64,000 bases of DNA, taken from positions 4,030,001-4,094,000 of the forward strand of contig NZ_CP049867.1 of the NCBI RefSeq assembly GCF_011299595.1, in the 5' to 3' direction. Shown here one piece after another: positions 24,500 to 32,236 of this stretch (position 1 is the stretch's first letter; the number at the start of each line of letters is the position of its first letter). The notes below the pieces were generated by a model. It saw only the letters and a list, made by a program, of their open reading frames with translations. It was not told the origin of the DNA and made no database searches. The stretch comes from Nocardioides sp. HDW12B (GTDB taxonomy: Bacteria > Actinomycetota > Actinomycetes > Propionibacteriales > Nocardioidaceae). Both the position numbers and the translations under genes were made by a program.

Positions 24500-25284
24500 T
24501 CGCCCTGCTGCGCTCGGAGCTGACCAAGACGCTGACCACCCGGATGTGGTGGGGGCTCCTCGTCGGCGCGGTGCTGCTCACCGCCCTGCAGGCGGTGGCC
24601 ACGGCCGCGGTGGCCGGCTCCGCCCCCGGGATGGGGGCGCCCGCCTCGCCGGGTCTGGAGTCCGGCGAGACGCTGCGTCAGGCATTCGCCGGGTCGGCGT
24701 TCAACGGCGCCTACCTGTTCGCGCTCGTGATGGGCGTGCTGGCGATCACGGGGGAGTACCGGCACCAGACCGTGACACCGACGTTCCTCGCCACGCCGCG
24801 CCGGGCGCGCGTGATCGTCGCCAAGGCGTTGGCGCAGGTCGCCGTCGGAGCGGTCTTCGGGCTCGTCGCGCTGCTCACGGCCCTCGTGGGCGCCGGCACC
24901 GTCATCGCCCTCCGCGGTGCGTCGATGGGTCTGGACGACGGCGCCCTGTGGCGCGCGATGGTCCTCGTGGTCCTGGCCGTGTCGCTGTGGACGGTCCTGG
25001 GGCTCGGCATCGGGACCCTGCTGCGCAACCAGGTGGCGGCCGTGCTGGGCGCCATCGGTCTCGGGCTCATCATCGAGCCGCTGCTCGGGCTGCTGCTGAC
25101 CGTGCTCGAGCTCGACGCCGTGGCGAAGTTCCTGCCCAGCGCCGCCTCCAGCGCCGTGCTCGACCCGGGGACGGCCGGGTTCGACCTGCTGCCGTGGTGG
25201 GCCGGCGCGCTCGTGATGACCGCCTACGCGGTCGTCTTCGCCGCCCTCGGCGTGCTGCTCAGCGTGCGCCGCGACATCACCTGA
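24496..25284 (+). CDS. ABC transporter permease (ABC-2 type)
   Basis: 262 aa, GTG start at 24496 overlapping the ATPase stop. Six hydrophobic segments; begins with the cytoplasmic LLRSELTKTLTTRMWW typical of ABC-2 permeases, and carries GEYRHQTVTPTFLATPRR between helices 2 and 3, the common motif of this subfamily. Forms a homodimeric export channel with the upstream ATPase. Cargo unknown. Confidence 0.88.
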   Translation: MIALLRSELTKTLTTRMWWGLLVGAVLLTALQAVATAAVAGSAPGMGAPASPGLESGETLRQAFAGSAFNGAYLFALVMGVLAITGEYRHQTVTPTFLATPRRARVIVAKALAQVAVGAVFGLVALLTALVGAGTVIALRGASMGLDDGALWRAMVLVVLAVSLWTVLGLGIGTLLRNQVAAVLGAIGLGLIIEPLLGLLLTVLELDAVAKFLPSAASSAVLDPGTAGFDLLPWWAGALVMTAYAVVFAALGVLLSVRRDIT

Positions 25285-25287
25285 CCC

Positions 25288-25370
25288 GGCGACGCGTCTC
25301 GCGCCTGCGGGAGTGGCGCCTCGCGCCTGCGGGAGTGGCGTCTCGCGCCCGCGGACGTGGCGTCTCGCGG
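25288..25370. repeat. 22-bp repeat array, 3 units plus a partial
   Basis: Units at 25301-25322, 25323-25344 and 25345-25366 are nearly identical (GCGCCTGCGGGAGTGGCGTC then TC) and are preceded by a partial unit and followed by GCGGGG. The sequence is GC-richer than the other arrays but fits GCGC-N8-GTGRCGYYTC. It sits between the ABC permease and a convergent tRNA gene. Confidence 0.8.
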
Positions 25371-25377
25371 GGAGGGG

Positions 25378-25451
25378 TGGAGCGGATGACGGGAATCGAA
25401 CCCGCATTCTGAGCTTGGGAAGCTCATGTTCTGCCATTGAACTACATCCGC
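25378..25451 (-). tRNA. tRNA-Gly (CCC)
   Basis: 74 bases including an encoded CCA. On the minus strand the acceptor GCGGATG pairs with CATCCGC, the anticodon arm TGAGC-TTCCCAA-GCTCA gives anticodon CCC, and the T arm CGGG-TTCGATT-CCCG is standard. It decodes GGG. Confidence 0.95.
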
Positions 25452-25510
25452 GAGAGGCCCTCGCGAGCCCTCGTCGAGCGGGCTGACCGGTCGCCCGGCA
25501 CCTGCGCGGG

Positions 25511-26401
25511 TCAGACAATACCCGACCGTTCGGGGCTCGCTGCGCCGGTCGTCCCGGCGGTGGGCAGCCCGACCTCGGGTGCCTCGGCAGCGCCGGGGTC
25601 GCGCACCGGCACGGGGAAGCGCGGCGTCAGCCCGTCGCCGGAGGAGCGGCCGGTGACGCGGCGCTGGATCCACGGTGCGGCGTGCGCCCTGGCCCACGCC
25701 CGGTCGGCCTCGCGCCGCGCGGCCCGCTCCACGGGTGGCATCTCCGGCAGCGGCGACCACGCCAGGTCGTGGCGCACGCCGAGAGCGTCGAGGACCGCGA
25801 CCGCCATCCTCCGGTGCCCGAGCGCGGACATGTGGATGCGGTCGACCGCCCACATCCGGGGGTCGCGGTGGTCGCGCAGCCGCCAGAAGTCGACGAGCGT
25901 CGCCCCGAGGTCGTCGGCCACCTCCCGCACCAGCTCGTTGTACGTCGCGACGCGTCCGCGCAGCCGGCCGAACAACGGCGCCCAGCCCAGGTCGAAGCCG
26001 GTGAACAGCACCAGCTGCGCCCCGGAGTCGACGACGGGTCGCAACCCCTCGGCGTACGCCGCGACGAGGGTGTCGATGTCGACCGTGGGCCGCATCAGGT
26101 CGTTGCCGCCGGCGTAGACGCTGACGAGGTCCGGGCGCAGCTCGAGCGCTGGACCGACCTGCTCGTCGAGCACCGCGCCGAGCTTGCGGCCGCGGATGGC
26201 GAGGTTGGCGTAGTCGAAGTCGAGGCCCTGCGCCCCGCGGGCCGCGCCGAGCACCTCCGCCACCCGGTCGGCCCAGCCGCGCACGCCGTGGGGCCGTGAC
26301 GGGTCGTCGTCGCCGACGCCCTCGGTGAAGGAGTCGCCCAGGGCGACGTAGCGGGACCAGCGGGGTGGGGTGCCGTCGTTCACCCGGACATCATGAGCCA
26401 T
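25511..26401 (-). CDS. SGNH/GDSL hydrolase
   Basis: 296 aa. Catalytic blocks of the SGNH family: Ser in ALGDSFTEGVGDD (about residue 24), Gly/Asn in VYAGGNDLM, and the Asp-His pair in DRIHMSALGH. No signal peptide, so cytosolic. Acts as an esterase or lipase on an unknown substrate. The last 60 residues are Pro/Gly/Ala-rich and probably disordered. GTG 26383 is an alternative start. The tRNA-Gly gene follows on the same strand. Confidence 0.88.
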   Translation of the reverse strand: MAHDVRVNDGTPPRWSRYVALGDSFTEGVGDDDPSRPHGVRGWADRVAEVLGAARGAQGLDFDYANLAIRGRKLGAVLDEQVGPALELRPDLVSVYAGGNDLMRPTVDIDTLVAAYAEGLRPVVDSGAQLVLFTGFDLGWAPLFGRLRGRVATYNELVREVADDLGATLVDFWRLRDHRDPRMWAVDRIHMSALGHRRMAVAVLDALGVRHDLAWSPLPEMPPVERAARREADRAWARAHAAPWIQRRVTGRSSGDGLTPRFPVPVRDPGAAEAPEVGLPTAGTTGAASPERSGIV

Positions 26402-26471
26402 CGACGCCGGACCCCGACGGCGCGTGCCGACCCGATCCCCGGACGCACGGACCGGGGCGCGTCGCCGCGGG

Positions 26472-26477
26472 TAGGGT
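26472..26477 (+). promoter_or_regulatory. -10 box for leaderless dcd transcript
   Basis: TAGGGT ends six bases before the GTG at 26484; no ribosome-binding site lies in between. Confidence 0.6.
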
Positions 26478-26483
26478 GCGCAC

Positions 26484-27062
26484 GTGCTGCTGTCAGACCG
26501 AGACATCCGGGCCGAGCTCGCCGCGGGACGCGTCGCCCTCGAGCCGTTCGACGAGGCGATGATCCAGCCGTCGAGCATCGACTTCCGCCTGGACAAGTTC
26601 TTCCGGGTCTTCGAGAACCACCGCTACCCCCACATCGACCCGGCCCAGGACCAGTCGGACCTGACTCGGATGGTGGAGGCGGTCGGCGAGGAGCCGTTCA
26701 TCCTGCACCCCGGCGAGTTCGTCCTCGGCTCGACGTACGAGGTGGTCTCGCTGCCCGACGACATCGCGGCGCGCGTGGAGGGCAAGTCCTCGCTGGGCCG
26801 CCTCGGCCTGCTGACCCACGCCACCGCCGGGTTCGTCGACCCGGGCTTCTCCGGCCACGTGACCCTCGAGCTGGCCAACGTCGCGACGCTGCCGATCAAG
26901 CTCTACCCGGGCATGAAGATCGGCCAGCTGTGCTTCTTCCGGCTGTCCTCGCCCGCCGAGCACCCCTACGGCTCGGCGAAGTACGGCTCGCGCTACCAGG
27001 GGCAGCGCGGTCCGACGCCGTCGCGCTCCTTCCAGAGCTTCCACCGCACGCCCATCGACTGA
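26484..27062 (+). CDS. dcd: dCTP deaminase (probably dUMP-forming)
   Basis: 192 aa trimeric nucleotide hydrolase. [12 protein letters not shown] at the start, the substrate-binding [24 protein letters not shown] block with the catalytic Glu further on (HVTLELANV), and the C-terminal [19 protein letters not shown] lid are diagnostic. Actinobacterial Dcd proteins usually combine dCTP deaminase and dUTPase activities, yielding dUMP for thymidylate synthesis. Leaderless GTG start. Confidence 0.95.
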   Translation: MLLSDRDIRAELAAGRVALEPFDEAMIQPSSIDFRLDKFFRVFENHRYPHIDPAQDQSDLTRMVEAVGEEPFILHPGEFVLGSTYEVVSLPDDIAARVEGKSSLGRLGLLTHATAGFVDPGFSGHVTLELANVATLPIKLYPGMKIGQLCFFRLSSPAEHPYGSAKYGSRYQGQRGPTPSRSFQSFHRTPID

Positions 27063-27108
27063 GCCGCGCCGCGCGGCCGTCCGCCGAGCGGCGGCACGAC
27101 GCCGGGCC

Positions 27109-28077
27109 TCAGCGCACCGCGCGCACGAAGCGCTCGACGCGACGCTCGGAGCGAGCCGTCTCGACCGGGGGCAGCGCGACCAGCCGGGCCAGGTCCGGCT
27201 CCGCGGCGACCAGCCGACGGCTGACCTCGAGCGGCACCGTCGGGTCGTCGGCGCTGTGGCGCACCAGCGCCGGCACCTCGAGCCAGGACGTGTCGTCGAG
27301 GTAGTCCACGGCGTCCCAGTCGACCCCGTCGAGGCGCGAGGAGACCTCGCGGGCGGCAGCGGCGGCGACCCGGGGCACCCGGAGACCCAGCGGCAGGTCG
27401 AGCGACGCGAGGTCGGCGTCGACGACCGCGGCGAGGTCGAGCGCGGGCGCGTCGAGGAGCAGGCCGCGGACCAGCCCGTCCTCGCGCTCGGCCAGCTCGA
27501 GGTAGGCCGCCACGACGGCTCCGCCCATCCCGAGCCCGCCCAGCACGACGCCCTCGGCGCCCTCCTCCTGGGCGTAGGCGACCGCCGCCTCCAGGTCGCG
27601 CCACTCGGTGCGTCCCCAGCCGTAGCGGCCGCTGGGGTCCGGGGCGACGCCGGCGTCGTTGCGGTAGGTGATGGCCAGGGTCGGCAGCCCCACCGCGACC
27701 GTCGCCGCAGCCAGCCCGGCCGTCTGCTCGGGTCCCCAGCCCGCGTCGTGGACCAGCACGGCCCACGTGCGGGACCGCCCCTCCACCAGCAGGGCCGGGA
27801 GCTCGCCGCGACCGGTGGGGAAGGAGACGGCCTCCGCAGGGTCCTCGCCGAGCCGGGTGGCGGCACCGGGATCGGCGCTCGAGCCGGTGGCGACGGTGCG
27901 CACGGCCAGCACCTCGGAGCGGATCCTCAGGGCCAGGGCGAGCCCGGCGGTCAGGGCCACGAGGGTGACGACGAGCAGCAGGGCGAGCAGCAGGCGCGGG
28001 CGCACCAGCCGACCCGGCGGACGCGGCCGCTGGCGGCGGGGCGGCCCGGGGGCGACCGACGCGCTCATGGACCGCAT
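27109..28077 (-). CDS. membrane-anchored alpha/beta-hydrolase-like protein lacking catalytic Ser and His
   Basis: 322 aa. A basic N-terminus and one membrane helix (about 29-50) tether an extracytoplasmic alpha/beta-hydrolase fold. The oxyanion strand (WAVLVHDAGWGP) and nucleophile elbow are recognisable, but the elbow reads GGLGMGG, with Gly where the nucleophile Ser should be. The acid-loop Asp survives (HSADDPTVPLE), yet the usual C-terminal His is missing in LPPVETARSERR. It is probably a non-catalytic binding or scaffold protein. The frame is intact, so it is not an obvious pseudogene. Confidence 0.75.
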   Translation of the reverse strand: MRSMSASVAPGPPRRQRPRPPGRLVRPRLLLALLLVVTLVALTAGLALALRIRSEVLAVRTVATGSSADPGAATRLGEDPAEAVSFPTGRGELPALLVEGRSRTWAVLVHDAGWGPEQTAGLAAATVAVGLPTLAITYRNDAGVAPDPSGRYGWGRTEWRDLEAAVAYAQEEGAEGVVLGGLGMGGAVVAAYLELAEREDGLVRGLLLDAPALDLAAVVDADLASLDLPLGLRVPRVAAAAAREVSSRLDGVDWDAVDYLDDTSWLEVPALVRHSADDPTVPLEVSRRLVAAEPDLARLVALPPVETARSERRVERFVRAVR

Positions 28078-28081
28078 TCAA

Positions 28082-28102
28082 CCGCCCGGCCGGGCCGGGC
28101 GG
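28082..28102 (-). terminator. GC hairpin between two hydrolase genes
   Basis: CCGCCCGGCC (28082-28091) and its complement (28093-28102) form a near-continuous palindrome in the 66-bp gap between the steryl-esterase-like gene and the next minus-strand gene. No T-run. Confidence 0.45.
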
Positions 28103-28143
28103 CACCCGTTCGAGCCCTGCGGGGGTCGGACCTCGGGAGTGGA

Positions 28144-29136
28144 CTAGGCGATCTCGACCGAGCGGAGGTCGGCCGACCCGCCGCCCGCGTGCCGCGCCAC
28201 GACGTACGACGAGGTGGCGACCGCGTCCTCGATGAACCCGATCACCTCCTCCAGCGCGGCGAAGCTGTCGGGGGTGAGGTCGGAGAGCACCGGGAACGCG
28301 TGGACCTGGCCCTCCCAGATCTGCACGTCGCACGGCACCCCCGCCGCCTCGAGGCGCAGCGCCATCAGCTCGGCGTCGACCCGGAGGACCTCGCCCTCGG
28401 CGCACTGGATGAGCACCGGCGGCAGACCCGTGAGGTCGGCGTTGACCGGGGAGTGGTGAGGACGCACCCGCGAGCCGACGACCATCCGGGCGACGCGACG
28501 CAGCCGGCGGACCGGGATGTAGGCGTCACGGCAGGCGTTGTGGTGGCGACGCTTGGTGCGGTGGTCGAAGTCCAGCCAGGGCGAGAGGCCGACGATGCCG
28601 GCGGGCAGCACCGCTCCGGAGTCGCGCAGGCTCAGGGCGGTGGCGAAGGCGAGGTGGCCGCCCGCGGAGTCACCGGCCAGCACGATGCGGTGCGCAGGGT
28701 GGCCGTGGTCGATCAGCCACTGGTAGGCCTCGGCGCAGTCGCTGAGGCTGTCGGCCAGCCGGCCGTGGGGCAGCTGGCGGTAGTTGACCGACAGCACCGT
28801 CATCCCGGTGCGGGCCGCCAGCCGCTCGACGATCCGGCGGTGGGTGGCGGTGCCGCACAGCAGGAAGGCCCCGCCGTGCAGGTAGAGGATCGCGCCGTTC
28901 GACGTCGGGCCGTCGAGCGGGGTCACGAGCTCGGCGTCCCAGGTCTTCGCGGTCACCGTGCGGTGCGTCGTGCGCGAGGAGCGGGGCAGCAGGCCGGCGC
29001 TGCGCTCCAGCAGCGGCATCAGCCGGGTCGCGGGGCCCCGCAGCGGGAAGTAGCGCAGAACAGGTCGCATCGTGAGCTTGCTGGCAGTGTGGACGACGCC
29101 TGAGCGCCGGCTCGAGCCGATGCGATGTTCGATCAC
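28144..29136 (-). CDS. HSL-family alpha/beta hydrolase (steryl acetyl hydrolase type)
   Basis: 330 aa from GTG 29136, chosen for the strong AGGAGG eight bases upstream; the frame is open further but would run over purC regulatory DNA and into purC. Hormone-sensitive-lipase motifs are intact: YLHGGAFLLC (oxyanion hole), LAGDSAGGHLA (nucleophile), PVLIQCAEGEVLRVD (Asp) and GQVHAFPVL (His). The family hydrolyses acyl or steryl esters. No signal peptide. The promoter region faces purC. Confidence 0.87.
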   Translation of the reverse strand: MIEHRIGSSRRSGVVHTASKLTMRPVLRYFPLRGPATRLMPLLERSAGLLPRSSRTTHRTVTAKTWDAELVTPLDGPTSNGAILYLHGGAFLLCGTATHRRIVERLAARTGMTVLSVNYRQLPHGRLADSLSDCAEAYQWLIDHGHPAHRIVLAGDSAGGHLAFATALSLRDSGAVLPAGIVGLSPWLDFDHRTKRRHHNACRDAYIPVRRLRRVARMVVGSRVRPHHSPVNADLTGLPPVLIQCAEGEVLRVDAELMALRLEAAGVPCDVQIWEGQVHAFPVLSDLTPDSFAALEEVIGFIEDAVATSSYVVARHAGGGSADLRSVEIA

Positions 29137-29335
29137 CGAGGGATCCTCCTGCTCGGACGGGACCGTGACAACGTAGTCTGTCTCACGGCTCCTGTCGCGG
29201 GGTACGAGCGTTTTTCCCCATGAAACAAGGGGATTGGTGCCTTTGGGCCCGCCCCGACGACCCGTTCGGGTGGTCCGGGGCCGCCGATCCGCCCCCGGGG
29301 TTTCGACCGGCCCCGGAGGGGCATGCTGCGCCAGA

Positions 29336-29341
29336 TAGGCT
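29336..29341 (+). promoter_or_regulatory. -10 box for leaderless purC transcript
   Basis: TAGGCT ends seven bases before the purC ATG at 29349. A CCCC-N9-GGGG inverted repeat lies further upstream at about 29217-29233. Confidence 0.55.
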
Positions 29342-29348
29342 GCCGAGC

Positions 29349-30224
29349 ATGACCGCACCCACCCTTCTCTCGGTGCCGGGCGCCCGTCATCTGCACTCCG
29401 GCAAGGTGCGCGACCTCTTCGACCTCCCCGACGGGACGCTGCTCATGGTCGCCAGCGACCGGATCTCGGCGTACGACGTCGTCCTCGAGACGCCCATCCC
29501 GGACAAGGGCGAGATCCTGACCCGGATGTCGCTGTGGTGGTTCGGCCAGCTGGCCGACCTCGTGCCGCACCACGTGCTGTCGACCGACGTGCCCGAGGAG
29601 GTGCGAGGCCGGGCCGTGGTCTGCGAGCGCCTGGCGATGTACCCGGTGGAGTGCGTGGCCCGCGGCTACCTGACGGGCTCCGGGCTGACCGACTACCGGG
29701 CCGGCGGCGCGGTGTGCGGCGTGGCCCTGCCGGCCGGGCTCGAGGACGGGTCCCGCCTGGAGGCGCCGATCTTCACCCCGGCCACCAAGGCGGAGATCGG
29801 CGAGCACGACGAGAACGTGTCCTACGAGGCCGTCGAGGCCACGGTCGGCGCCGAGCGCGCCGCCGAGCTGCGCGACCTCACGCTCGCGGTCTACGAGCGG
29901 GCTCACGGGATCGCCCGCGAGCGGGGCATCGTGCTGGCCGACACCAAGCTCGAGTTCGGCGCCCGGCCCGACGGCACCACGGTGCTCGGCGACGAGGTTC
30001 TGACCCCGGACTCCTCCCGCTTCTGGCCGGCGGAGACCTGGCAGCCGGGGCGCCCGCAGCCGTCCTACGACAAGCAGTACCTGCGCGACTGGCTCAGCTC
30101 GGGCGCCAGCGGCTGGGACCGGCACGGCGACGCACCGCCGCCGCTGCTGCCCGACGAGGTCGTCGCCGCGACCCGGTCGCGCTACGTGCAGGCCTACGAG
30201 CAGCTGACCGGGGAGCGATTCTGA
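29349..30224 (+). CDS. purC: SAICAR synthase
   Basis: 291 aa. Catalyses ATP-dependent joining of CAIR and aspartate in purine synthesis. Motifs: HSGKVRDLFDLPDGTLLMVASDRISAYD at the start (ATP loop; shown in part), ECVARGYLTGSG, and LADTKLEFG. Size is that of the longer actinobacterial form. ATG 29349 follows a leaderless-type -10 box. Its stop overlaps the start of the next gene (TGATG). First of six purine genes scattered through the right half of the window. Confidence 0.96.
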   Translation: MTAPTLLSVPGARHLHSGKVRDLFDLPDGTLLMVASDRISAYDVVLETPIPDKGEILTRMSLWWFGQLADLVPHHVLSTDVPEEVRGRAVVCERLAMYPVECVARGYLTGSGLTDYRAGGAVCGVALPAGLEDGSRLEAPIFTPATKAEIGEHDENVSYEAVEATVGAERAAELRDLTLAVYERAHGIARERGIVLADTKLEFGARPDGTTVLGDEVLTPDSSRFWPAETWQPGRPQPSYDKQYLRDWLSSGASGWDRHGDAPPPLLPDEVVAATRSRYVQAYEQLTGERF

Positions 30225-30685
30225 TGCCCGACACCTCCGCCAGCCGACCCCGTCGCTGGGACGCCTCGGTCTTCGTGGCCGCGCCGCGCGAGCGGGTCTA
30301 CGCCTACTTCGCCGACCCGGTGAACCGGCCCGAGTGGCAGGCCAGCCTGCGCAGCGTCGAGCTGCTCGACCCCGGACCGCCGCACCCGGGCCAGCGCTGG
30401 ATCGACCACGTCAAGGTCGGCCCCGCCTTCGAGCTGCAGATCATCGCGATGGAGGGCACCTCGGTCTGGGCCGAGGTCGGCTCGACCGGACCGTTCACCG
30501 CGTTCGGGACGCTGCTCTTCGAGGACGCCACCCTCGGCAGCGTCACCGGCACCCGGGTGACCTGCGTGGCGCGGGTCCGGGCTCGTGGCCCCCTGATACC
30601 GCTCGGCTGGCCGGCCACCGGCGTCGCCGCCCTCCTGGTCCGCAACGACCTCAAGCGCGCCGCCCGGATCCTCGCCTCCCGCTGA
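30224..30685 (+). CDS. SRPBCC-family protein
   Basis: 153 aa; ATG at 30224 overlaps the purC stop. START/Bet v1-like helix-grip fold: WDASVFVAAPRERVYAYFADPVNRPEWQ at the N-terminus, beta-strands in the middle, and a long C-terminal helix (VAALLVRNDLKRAARILA). Such proteins bind hydrophobic ligands or act as polyketide cyclase-like enzymes. Coupling to purC is probably positional rather than functional. Confidence 0.82.
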   Translation: MPDTSASRPRRWDASVFVAAPRERVYAYFADPVNRPEWQASLRSVELLDPGPPHPGQRWIDHVKVGPAFELQIIAMEGTSVWAEVGSTGPFTAFGTLLFEDATLGSVTGTRVTCVARVRARGPLIPLGWPATGVAALLVRNDLKRAARILASR

Positions 30686-30692
30686 CCCCCAC

Positions 30693-30836
30693 GAAACGTC
30701 GCTGGTGTACGCGCGAAGCGTCGCTCGTGTACGCGCGAAGCGTCGCTCGTGTACGACGGGAGGTCTCGGCGTACACACGTGACGCTTCGCGCGTACACAC
30801 ACGACGCTTCGTGCGTACACACGTGACGCTTCGCGG
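30693..30836. repeat. 22-bp repeat array, 3 units facing 3 inverted units
   Basis: Forward (reverse-orientation) units GAARCGTCGCT... at 30693-30714, 30715-30736 and 30737-30758 are followed by plus-orientation units at 30767-30788, 30789-30810 and 30811-30832, then GCGGG. All are exactly 22 bp. The facing halves can pair into a long hairpin. Located between convergent genes. Confidence 0.85.
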
Positions 30837-30855
30837 GCAGGTGGGTGGGACGCGC

Positions 30856-32103
30856 TCAGCCGGCGTCCGGGTCGCCGTCGAGCGGGCCGAGGGTCCACAG
30901 GTCGGGGTGGTCGGCGAGCCAGCGCTCGGCGTCGCGCTTGCCGAACGCCGCGACCTGGTCGAAGAAGTCGGGGTCGAACATCAGGTAGGACAGCAGCTCG
31001 CCCTGCAGCGGGCTGTCGCTGCCGAGGATCCGGTGCACGACCTGGAGGTCGGGGTCGCCCAGGGTGCCCTTGAGGGTTCCGTGGTTGGTCCGGAAGACCT
31101 CCATCGCGCACCGGCTGATCTCGGCTCCCCGCTCGGGCACCACCGCGGCGTACGGGACCTCGCGGTAGGGGCGGCGCCCGCGCTCCGCGCGGACCTCGTT
31201 CATCCGGTCGGCGACCGGCCCCTCGCTCACCAGGGCGTTGGCCGTGGCGAGCCGACGCAGGTCGTGGCGCAGCGGGTCGTCCATGACCGAGCCCAGCAGG
31301 GTGGCGACCCCGTCCCCGAGGTCGACCGGGGCCTGGTCGGCCTCGGGGTCGTCCTCGGCCGGGAAGAGGCTGCCGGTGCCGATGACGAGCACCCGGTCGG
31401 CACCGAGGTCGACCGCCGGGGCGAGGGGGAAGCGGCGCCGGGTGGCGCCGTCGACGTACCAGCCGGCGGAGTCGTCGGGGCCCTCGACGTGCACCGAGGG
31501 GAACAGCGCCGGGATCGCGGCCGAGGCCATCAGGTGGTCGACGCCGAGGCGGGTCGGCACCCAGCGCAGGTGGTGCCCCTTCGGGGCGTCGGGCAGCTCG
31601 GCGCCCGGCGCGGTCTCGGAGAACAGCGTCACCCGCCCCGTGCGGACCCCGGTCGCGATGACCGTCGTGGACTCGACGCGGCCCTGGGCGAGGTTGGTGT
31701 GCAGCGCCTCCCAGTCGATGACGCCGTCGAGCGTGCGCGCCAGCGGCTCGGTGCCGAAGATCCCGCGCAGCCGGAAGCGCGAGAGGCCGAGCGTCTCCGA
31801 GGCGTAGCGCAGCGCCACCTCGGGCACCTGGCGCCACAGCGGCTGGATGACGTTCTCCTTCGTGGCGTGGTCGAGCACCGCCCGCAGCCGCGTCACCTGC
31901 GCGTCCGCGTCGAGGTGGGCCGTCGAGGTCAGCGCTGCGCTCAGCAGGGCGCCGGCGCTCGTGCCGACGAGGATCGTGGGGCGCTGGCCCCGCTCGGCCA
32001 GGGCGGGCAGCAGCACCTCGAGCGCCCCCACCTGGTACGCCGATCGCGCGCCTCCGGCGTCGAGGACGAGGGCGACGCGTTCCGGCGTACGGCGTGAGGG
32101 CAT
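30856..32103 (-). CDS. patatin-like phospholipase
   Basis: 415 aa. The patatin Ser-Asp dyad is visible: nucleophile GTSAGALLSA near residue 48 and the acid in WYVDGATRR near residue 222; the oxyanion loop is DAGGARSAYQVG. It lacks a signal peptide and is likely cytosolic or membrane-associated, hydrolysing acyl esters of lipids. The C-terminal 150 residues hold a conserved helical extension of bacterial patatins. The convergent SRPBCC gene is separated by the 22-bp repeat array. Confidence 0.9.
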   Translation of the reverse strand: MPSRRTPERVALVLDAGGARSAYQVGALEVLLPALAERGQRPTILVGTSAGALLSAALTSTAHLDADAQVTRLRAVLDHATKENVIQPLWRQVPEVALRYASETLGLSRFRLRGIFGTEPLARTLDGVIDWEALHTNLAQGRVESTTVIATGVRTGRVTLFSETAPGAELPDAPKGHHLRWVPTRLGVDHLMASAAIPALFPSVHVEGPDDSAGWYVDGATRRRFPLAPAVDLGADRVLVIGTGSLFPAEDDPEADQAPVDLGDGVATLLGSVMDDPLRHDLRRLATANALVSEGPVADRMNEVRAERGRRPYREVPYAAVVPERGAEISRCAMEVFRTNHGTLKGTLGDPDLQVVHRILGSDSPLQGELLSYLMFDPDFFDQVAAFGKRDAERWLADHPDLWTLGPLDGDPDAG

Positions 32104-32162
32104 CGTCCGATGCTAGGCGGACCCGGCCTCGGCGTACCGGGCAATCGGCCGTCCCCTCCCGC

Positions 32163-32178
32163 GGTGACCGGGGTCACG
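32163..32178 (+). promoter_or_regulatory. Crp/GlxR-type site upstream of the acyl-CoA synthetase
   Basis: GGTGACCGGGGTCACG contains GTGA-N6-TCAC, the core of the CRP/GlxR consensus TGTGA-N6-TCACA, and is palindromic over 14 bases. It abuts TAGGTT (32180-32185), a possible -10 box, so binding there would be expected to repress or to shift the promoter. Confidence 0.45.
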
Positions 32179-32236
32179 TTAGGTTGACGGCCAGACCGAG
32201 GTCCCGAGACTGCCCGCTGACACCCGGAGGTACGCC

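Noticed and set aside
29137-29358. Longer start for the HSL-family hydrolase (open frame to 29358)
   Set aside because: It would run through the purC promoter and into purC; the GTG at 29136 has a strong ribosome-binding site.
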